Part shown: positions 15,342-20,440 of the stretch, piece after piece
How positions within the stretch are numbered: position 1 is the first letter of the stretch
How the letters are laid out: each line of letters opens with the position of its first letter
From: Aestuarierythrobacter sp037968495
GTDB taxonomy: Bacteria > Pseudomonadota > Alphaproteobacteria > Sphingomonadales > Sphingomonadaceae
Length of the DNA: 20,440 bases
Direction of reading: 5' to 3'
Assembly: GCA_037968495.1 (NCBI GenBank)
Contig: JBBKVP010000058.1
Span: forward strand, 1 to 20,440
Notes under the pieces: model-generated
Databases searched by the model: none
The model's input: the letters and a program-made list of their open reading frames with translations, nothing else
Told to the model about the DNA's origin: nothing
Made by a program: the position numbers and the translations under genes

Positions 15342-15387
15342 ACGAAACGGGCTTTTCATTCTGCCCACCTCCCCCCAAAGGAACCGT

Positions 15388-16635
15388 ATGGATCACGCCG
15401 CCCCGACATCGAAGCGCCCTTTTGGCGAGCGCGAGTTGATCGCAATGATGGCTGCGCTGATGAGCCTGCAGGCGTTCGGTATCGACGCAATGCTACCTGC
15501 GCTCGGCGAGATCGCCAGCGGTTTCGGCATGACGGGTAACGACCGTCAATTAGTGATCGGTGCATATTTCTTGGGCGCTGGCGCTGGGGCGATCTTTCCC
15601 GGCGCATTTGCCGATCGTTTTGGCCGCCGTCCGGTGCTGTTCTTCGGCCTGTTATTCTACATCACCCTGTCGATAGCATGTGCGCTCGTTACTGATTTCG
15701 AATGGCTCATTGGGCTCCGGTTGGCCCAAGGATTTGGCGCGGCCAGCCTAAGCGTGGTCCCCGTCGCCATTGTCCGTGACAAGGTGGGGGGCGACCGGAT
15801 GGCCCGATTGATGAGCCTGATCATGATGATCTTCCTCGTGGTGCCAATTGTCGCACCGGCGGTTGGTCAGCTGATTCTGATCTTTGCCGGATGGAGATGG
15901 ATTTTTGGCGCGATGGCCATGGCCAGTCTGATTGTCGGACTGTGGGTTTGGTTTCGCCTGCCCGAAACGTTGATCCCTGAAACCGCGCAGAAAATCGATG
16001 TTCCGACCATTCTTGTGAACATGCGGCAGGCGTTGGTTAGGCGCGAAGCGATTGGTTATGTTCTGGGCAGCGCGCTGGTTTTCGGATCACTCTTCGGTTT
16101 CCTCAATTCCTCGCAGCAATTGATCAGCGAGAGCTTTGGCGCAGGTAACAGCTTCCCGCTCATCTTTGGTGCCGCAGTGCTGGGGATGGTAGTGGCGAAT
16201 TTCACCAACTCGCGGATAGTCGAACGGTATGGTGCGCGGCGGGTTAGCCATGCTGCATTGCTCGCATTTTTGGCGGTCAGCTGTGTTCAGCTATGGTCGT
16301 CCAGCCAGCCTGATCAGTCGCTATGGGAGTTCGTCCCGCTGCTCAGCATCGCGATGGCCACTATGGGTTTCATCGGATCGAATTTCAGCTCCATCGCCAT
16401 GCAGCCGTTCTACCGCATTGCGGGCGCGGCTTCTTCGGCTCAGACCAGCTTGCGCATGATAACGGGGGCTGTTCTCGGCAGTCTTATCGGCGCGATGTAT
16501 GACGGGAGCGCACGTCCGTTGGCGATTGCGATGCTGCTATGCGGTTTCCTCGCACTGGGCACGATCCTTTACAGCGAGCGCGGTAAGCTCTTCGGCCGCC
16601 GCGTGCTCGAAAGCGATCCGGTGCCCGCCGAATGA
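15388..16635 (+). CDS. MFS drug-resistance-type transporter (Bcr/CflA-like)
   Basis: The 415-residue protein has about 12 membrane segments. Near the N-terminus is the Bcr/CflA-like IDAMLPALGEIASGF (32-46), and the MFS motif A segment GAFADRFGRRPVL (72-84) follows. The family exports drugs or small metabolites with proton antiport; the substrate is not readable. The frame extends 26 codons upstream, but the ATG at 15388 has AAGGA at 15378-15382 with a 5-base spacer, and the upstream part is not protein-like. Its TGA overlaps the glpD ATG (ATGA), so the two are translationally coupled. Because of that pairing, export of a glycerol- or lipid-related compound is conceivable but unproven. Confidence 0.88.
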   Translation: MDHAAPTSKRPFGERELIAMMAALMSLQAFGIDAMLPALGEIASGFGMTGNDRQLVIGAYFLGAGAGAIFPGAFADRFGRRPVLFFGLLFYITLSIACALVTDFEWLIGLRLAQGFGAASLSVVPVAIVRDKVGGDRMARLMSLIMMIFLVVPIVAPAVGQLILIFAGWRWIFGAMAMASLIVGLWVWFRLPETLIPETAQKIDVPTILVNMRQALVRREAIGYVLGSALVFGSLFGFLNSSQQLISESFGAGNSFPLIFGAAVLGMVVANFTNSRIVERYGARRVSHAALLAFLAVSCVQLWSSSQPDQSLWEFVPLLSIAMATMGFIGSNFSSIAMQPFYRIAGAASSAQTSLRMITGAVLGSLIGAMYDGSARPLAIAMLLCGFLALGTILYSERGKLFGRRVLESDPVPAE

Positions 16636-18104
16636 GCTTGATTTACGACATCGCGGTAATCGGCGGCGGCGTGAATGGCGCAGGCATTGCGCGCGATGCT
16701 GCGGGGCGCGGCGCGAAAGTGCTGCTGCTGGAGGCTCGCGATCTAGCGAGTGGCACGTCGTCCGCCTCGACCAAGCTGGTTCACGGCGGCCTCCGTTATC
16801 TCGAATATTACGAGTTCGCCCTAGTGCGCGAGGCCTTGGGCGAACGCGAGAAGCTGTGGGCCATTGCACCGCATATCATCTGGCCGATGCGCTTTATCTT
16901 GCCGCATGACCAGAACCAGCGGCCCCGCTGGCTGCTGCGGCTCGGGCTGTTCCTTTATGACCACATCGGCGGCCGGGTGAAGCTGCCTGCTGCCAAGAGC
17001 ATCGACTTTGCAAGTCATCCCTCAGGCCCGCCGCTGGACCCGCAATATAAGCGGGGATTCGAGTATAGTGACTTATGGGTCGATGATGCCCGGCTGGTTG
17101 TGCTCAACGCGATGGACGCCCGCGAACGCGGTGCAGATATTCGCACCAATTGTCCGATGCAAAGTGCCCGGCGCGAGGGTGAACTGTGGCACATCACCAC
17201 GCCGCAGGGCGAGTTTCAGGCGCGGGCACTGGTCAATGCTGGAGGCCCCGGTGCAGATGACGTTGCCGCCGCCACGGGCCGCAATCCTGCCTTTGGCATC
17301 CGCCGCGTGCGCGGATCGCACATCGTCACGCGCAAACTTTTCGATCACGCATATGCCTATATCTTCCAGCTGCCCGACACGCGGATTGCCTTTGCAATCC
17401 CGTGGGAGGGCGAGTTTACGCTGATCGGGACTACTGACCGCGATCATGAGCAGGGTCTGGACGATGTTCACGCCGAGCCGGACGAGGTCGAATATCTCTG
17501 CAAGGAAGCCAGCGCTTACTTCCGGCAGAATATCACGCCTGCTGATGTGGTCCACACCTATGCCGGTGTCCGCGCGCTGGTGGATGATGGATCGGGCAAG
17601 CCGGAGGCGGCAACGCGCGGCTACCGTCTGCCGATTTCGCCCGAAGCCGAGGGCGCGCCGATGCTCGGTGTCTATGGCGGGAAGATTACTTCCTATCGCC
17701 ATTTGGCTGAAGAAGCAGTCGATATATTGGCGAAGCGCCTGCCGGTTCTGACTGGCGGACATTGGACCACCAAAGAGCCGCTACCGGGCGGTGATTTCCC
17801 GGTCGAGGCACAGGATGATCTGATCGAGACCTTGCAGTCTGAATACGGCTTCTTGTCAGACTTCGATGCAACTCGGATTGGCCGTGCTTACGGGACTCGC
17901 GCTACGAAATGGCTCGGCAAGGCAAAGAGCGGCAGCGATCTTGGCCGTGCCTTCGGGGCGGGGCTCAGCGAAGCAGAAGTCGATTATCTCCGCGCTGAGG
18001 AATGGGCGACCAATGCCGACGATATCCTTTATCGCCGCAGCAAGCTGGGCGTACATATGACCGAGGCACAACGCGCCGAACTTAAGGAATTCATGGGCGG
18101 CTAG
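16632..18104 (+). CDS. glpD: Aerobic glycerol-3-phosphate dehydrogenase (FAD)
   Basis: This membrane-associated flavoenzyme oxidises sn-glycerol-3-phosphate to dihydroxyacetone phosphate and passes electrons to quinone. At 490 residues it has normal length. The N-terminal FAD motif is IGGGVNGAGIA (10-20), followed by the glpD-typical GTSSASTKLVHGGLRYLE (41-58). A GGKITSYR segment closing the FAD domain is followed by the C-terminal helical domain (about 395-485). It shares its start with the MFS stop (ATGA). No glpK, glpF or glpR accompanies it. Its TAG stop is formed by the same CTAG (18101-18104) that ends the convergent carboxyltransferase gene. Confidence 0.94.
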   Translation: MSLIYDIAVIGGGVNGAGIARDAAGRGAKVLLLEARDLASGTSSASTKLVHGGLRYLEYYEFALVREALGEREKLWAIAPHIIWPMRFILPHDQNQRPRWLLRLGLFLYDHIGGRVKLPAAKSIDFASHPSGPPLDPQYKRGFEYSDLWVDDARLVVLNAMDARERGADIRTNCPMQSARREGELWHITTPQGEFQARALVNAGGPGADDVAAATGRNPAFGIRRVRGSHIVTRKLFDHAYAYIFQLPDTRIAFAIPWEGEFTLIGTTDRDHEQGLDDVHAEPDEVEYLCKEASAYFRQNITPADVVHTYAGVRALVDDGSGKPEAATRGYRLPISPEAEGAPMLGVYGGKITSYRHLAEEAVDILAKRLPVLTGGHWTTKEPLPGGDFPVEAQDDLIETLQSEYGFLSDFDATRIGRAYGTRATKWLGKAKSGSDLGRAFGAGLSEAEVDYLRAEEWATNADDILYRRSKLGVHMTEAQRAELKEFMGG

Positions 18105-19627
18105 TGCCGCCCTCCCAGCTTCCTCCACGCCAGATCGGCGAATTCGCACAATAGTGGCCGCGTTTCGCGCGGGTCGATAATATCCTCGATGCCAAAGCGT
18201 TCGGCGCTGCGGAACGGGCTGCGGACTTTGTTCAGTCGGCCGCGGATTTCTTCCAGCATCGCGCCTGGGTTTTCGGCCTGTGCCAGCTCGGATTTGTACG
18301 CCACTTCGATGCCGCCTTCGATAGGCAGGCTGCCCCAGTCGCCGCTTGGCCATGCGAAGCGGTATTGGAAGTTATCGGCATTGCTCATCGCGCTACCTGC
18401 AATGCCATAAGCGCGGCGGATGATGACTGAGGCTAGCGGCACCTTCGCGCGGTAGATCGCATTCATCGCCTCAACACCGCGGCGGATTGTCGCGGTTTCT
18501 TCGGCCAGCTTACCTATCATAAAGCCGGGATTGTCGACCAGATGGACGATCGGCAGGTGGAACTGGTCGGCCAGTTTGACGAAGCGTTCGACTTTTTCGC
18601 TGGTTTTGGCCTCCCATGATCCTCCCAGAAAGCTGGGGTCGCTCGCCACCACAGCGACGGGCCAACCGTCGAGCCGCGCAAAGGCGGTGATCGCCGCGCG
18701 GCCCCATTGGCGGCCCATTTCAAAAGTGCTGCCAGTATCGAACACCGCCTCCAGCGCGCGGCGCATGGAATAGACTTCCTTGGCGCTGCGCGGGACGAGG
18801 TTGATTAATGCCTCTTCGCGGCGGTCGACCGAATCGGTGCATTCGGTGCGTTCAGCCAGCGCGCCGACATGGCCGGGTAGGTAGGACAAGAACCTGCGTG
18901 CCGCACCGAATGCAGCCTCCTCGCTCGGCACTTCGTCATCAACCACGCCGTTGCGGGTGTGAATGTCGCTGCCGCCGAGGCTTTCCTTGTCCGATGTTTC
19001 GCCAAGCGCCTCGACCACAGCGGGGCCAGCAGCGAATAGCTGACTGACGCCTTTGACCATGACCGAATAGTGGCTTGCGACGATGCGCGCCGCGCCAAGG
19101 CCAGCCGTTGGGCCGAGCGCAAGCGCGACGACGGGCACAGTGTCGAGATTGGTCACGACATCGCTCCAGCCCGGCACATGCGGGACATAGGTTGCGCCCA
19201 TCTGCTCGAGCATCTTGACCGATCCGCCGCCGCCCGTGCCATCGATCATGCGGATCAGCGGCAGGCTCAAGTCGTTCGCCATCGCTTCGCATTGCATCAT
19301 CTTGCGGTGGATGGAGGCATCGCCCGCGCCGCCGCGCACGGTGAAATCATCGGCGGACAGGACCACCGGGCGGCCGTCAATATTGGCGCGGCCAAACAGA
19401 AACGGGGCGGGCATGACAGCCTCAAGCTCGCCGTTTTCGTCATAGGAGCCTTTGCCCGCGATCTTGCCGATTTCGCGGAAGGATGCGTCATCCGCCATCG
19501 CTGAAAGCCGCGCGCGGGCATCCATCTTGCCGCGCGAATGCTGACGCTCGACCTTATCCGCGCCGCCCATTTCCTCGGCTAGGGCTTGGCGCTTGGCGAG
19601 TTCGTCTAGCTCTGGTTTCCAGGTCAA
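18101..19627 (-). CDS. Acyl-CoA carboxylase carboxyltransferase (beta) subunit
   Basis: The 508-residue protein is a two-lobed carboxyl transferase, like the beta subunits of propionyl- or methylcrotonyl-CoA carboxylase, moving CO2 from biotin to an acyl-CoA. Landmarks are GGxxxVxRQHxxGKxxAR (21-38), GPTAGLGAARIVASHYSVMV (172-191), LVDNPGFMIG (363-372) and RRAYGIAGSAM (404-414). Residue-level substrate prediction is not possible. Propionyl-CoA is a reasonable guess given the valine operon, but biotin carboxylase and carrier genes are absent here. The start is TTG at 19627: AGAGGA lies 7 bases upstream and the resulting TWKPELDEL N-terminus fits the family, whereas the nearby ATG (19632) is out of frame. 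It lies 79 bp downstream of crtB on the same strand. Confidence 0.88.
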   Translation of the reverse strand: MTWKPELDELAKRQALAEEMGGADKVERQHSRGKMDARARLSAMADDASFREIGKIAGKGSYDENGELEAVMPAPFLFGRANIDGRPVVLSADDFTVRGGAGDASIHRKMMQCEAMANDLSLPLIRMIDGTGGGGSVKMLEQMGATYVPHVPGWSDVVTNLDTVPVVALALGPTAGLGAARIVASHYSVMVKGVSQLFAAGPAVVEALGETSDKESLGGSDIHTRNGVVDDEVPSEEAAFGAARRFLSYLPGHVGALAERTECTDSVDRREEALINLVPRSAKEVYSMRRALEAVFDTGSTFEMGRQWGRAAITAFARLDGWPVAVVASDPSFLGGSWEAKTSEKVERFVKLADQFHLPIVHLVDNPGFMIGKLAEETATIRRGVEAMNAIYRAKVPLASVIIRRAYGIAGSAMSNADNFQYRFAWPSGDWGSLPIEGGIEVAYKSELAQAENPGAMLEEIRGRLNKVRSPFRSAERFGIEDIIDPRETRPLLCEFADLAWRKLGGRH

Positions 19628-19634
19628 TTCATGT

Positions 19635-19640
19635 TCCTCT
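19635..19640 (-). promoter_or_regulatory. Shine-Dalgarno that fixes a TTG start
   Basis: AGAGGA on the minus strand precedes the TTG start of the carboxyltransferase by 7 bases. An ATG closer to it (19632-19630) opens only ATG-AAT-TGA, a two-codon frame whose stop overlaps the TTG. The ribosome site therefore serves either the TTG directly or a start-stop plus reinitiation event. Confidence 0.5.
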
Positions 19641-19643
19641 CAC

Positions 19644-19669
19644 GCACTCAGTCATGAGGCATTGAGTGC
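19644..19669. promoter_or_regulatory. Inverted repeat between crtB and the carboxyltransferase gene
   Basis: GCACTCA (19644-19650) and TGAGTGC (19663-19669) form a perfect 7-bp inverted repeat with a 12-base loop. It begins 3 bases upstream of the ribosome site of the carboxyltransferase. It could end crtB transcription, attenuate the downstream gene, or be an operator. The absence of a T-run argues against a strong intrinsic terminator. Confidence 0.35.
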
Positions 19670-19706
19670 AAGCCCCGCCTTCCCCATCCCCCGGTGCACA
19701 GGGTGC

Positions 19707-20440
19707 TTATTTGGCACATTTCGCAAGCTCGCGGCGATTCCAGCGCGGCATTTCCTTTAGCTTGGGCGCGGGGCCCATCGCTTCGAAGAAGGCCATGAAG
19801 ACATGACCTAGCTTGGCCGCCTTGCTGGTGTGCACCCGCTCCAGCCAAGCCTCTGGCCCTTGGTCGCGGACCTTATGTCCAATGGCCGAGTAAATCCGCG
19901 CGGCGGACAGAATAGCCCAGCGGCTGCGAAAGGGCAGGCGGTGCGCGCCCACCCGTGATGCCTTCGCATGAATGTCCATCAGATCGGTCAGCTGCACCGC
20001 CATGGAGTGCAATTCCTTGCGGTGGTGCGGCTTCATCTGCTGACCTGGCTCGATGTCCTGATAGACCAGCCATTCGACGGGCAGATAGCAGCGATCCGCC
20101 GCGTCATCCTCGCCCACATCGCGGGCAATGTTGGCGAGCTGGAACGCAAGACCAAGATCGCAGGCGCGGTCAAGAGTATCCTCATCGTCGAGTGGGACGC
20201 CCATCACTTTCGCCATCATCACGCCGACAGCGCCTGCGACGTGATAGCAATATTGCATCAGATCGCCTTCGTTGCGGGGGCGCCAGTCTTTGGCGTCCAA
20301 TGCAAAACCGGCGATCACATCATCGGTCATTTCGCGGGTGATGCCGCATTCCATTGCGACAAGGCCGAGCGCGTCGAACGCCGGGTCGGCGGTTGGCTGC
20401 CCGTCCATCGCGCGCTGGGTTAGCAGGCGGATGGAGCTCA
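19707..20440 (-). CDS. crtB: Phytoene synthase (3' part; 5' end beyond the window)
   Basis: Phytoene synthase condenses two geranylgeranyl diphosphates to phytoene, the first committed carotenoid step. About 244 C-terminal residues are in the window. The frame stays open to base 20440 (SSIRLLTQRA before an internal Met at 20408), so the true start is outside. The second aspartate-rich motif with its flanks, QLANIARDVGEDDAADRCYLP-like, is clear (about bases 20082-20142), along with the conserved YCYHVAGAVG segment. The first Asp-rich motif is expected upstream, outside the window. The gene ends with TAA at 19707-19709. Its presence supports a pigmented, Sphingomonadales-like host. Confidence 0.92.
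   Translation of the reverse strand, partial: SSIRLLTQRAMDGQPTADPAFDALGLVAMECGITREMTDDVIAGFALDAKDWRPRNEGDLMQYCYHVAGAVGVMMAKVMGVPLDDEDTLDRACDLGLAFQLANIARDVGEDDAADRCYLPVEWLVYQDIEPGQQMKPHHRKELHSMAVQLTDLMDIHAKASRVGAHRLPFRSRWAILSAARIYSAIGHKVRDQGPEAWLERVHTSKAAKLGHVFMAFFEAMGPAPKLKEMPRWNRRELAKCAK

Noticed and set aside
15280..15387. LexA/SOS box in front of dinB
   Set aside because: No GTTC-N7-GTTC or its complement was found by eye; SOS control cannot be claimed from this sequence.
1..20440. Mobile element, prophage or CRISPR array
   Set aside because: No transposase, integrase, long terminal inverted repeats or regularly spaced repeats were seen. The partial tRNA at the edge shows no attachment-site duplication within the window.

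Overview
This 20.4 kb window is a compact, GC-rich stretch of bacterial chromosome. Gene content and protein style point to an alphaproteobacterium, most likely a carotenoid-making member of the Sphingomonadales (Erythrobacteraceae-like). That placement is inferred from a phytoene synthase, a complete valine-catabolism operon, many overlapping start/stop codons and a tRNA-Gly with CCC anticodon; no database search was possible. Genes fill almost everything: no gene-free gap exceeds about 160 bases. No insertion sequence, prophage, integrase or CRISPR array was seen.

Layout. Bases 1-29 are the 3' end of a tRNA. Bases 87-3356 (minus) encode a secreted beta-propeller/amidohydrolase fusion. Divergent from it, 3480-6335 (plus) is a three-gene unit: a thiolase-like protein, a cupin protein and an Nmad3 (nucleotide modification associated domain 3) protein. 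The last gene overlaps head-on the end of a long minus-strand operon (6322-12088). Read in transcription order this operon is mmsA, isobutyryl-CoA dehydrogenase, a small AT-richer lipoprotein, 3-hydroxyisobutyryl-CoA hydrolase, enoyl-CoA hydratase and mmsB. It covers the valine route from isobutyryl-CoA to propionyl-CoA, with ATGA/GTGA overlaps coupling several genes.

A tRNA-Gly(CCC) at 12247-12320 is followed on the plus strand by a degenerate GDT1-like membrane protein, a Dps ferritin and a short 6-phosphogluconolactonase. The latter meets dinB (DNA polymerase IV, minus) tail to tail. Divergent from dinB is a plus-strand pair, a Bcr/CflA-type MFS transporter and glpD, translationally overlapped. 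glpD ends tail to tail on the shared CTAG with a minus-strand acyl-CoA carboxylase carboxyltransferase subunit that starts at TTG. Upstream of that, running off the window end, is the 3' part of crtB (phytoene synthase).

How they fit together. The valine operon yields propionyl-CoA, and the carboxyltransferase subunit at 18101-19627 is a plausible, unproven next step. The other genes are housekeeping, stress and central carbon functions. The less ordinary items are: the Nmad3 gene in a metabolic-looking operon beside a thiolase homologue that lacks the usual catalytic cysteines; the compositionally distinct lipoprotein inserted seamlessly into the valine operon; the GDT1-like protein that has lost its acidic signature; and the amidohydrolase whose metal site departs from the classical pattern. 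I see no clear-cut new multi-gene defence or mobile system.
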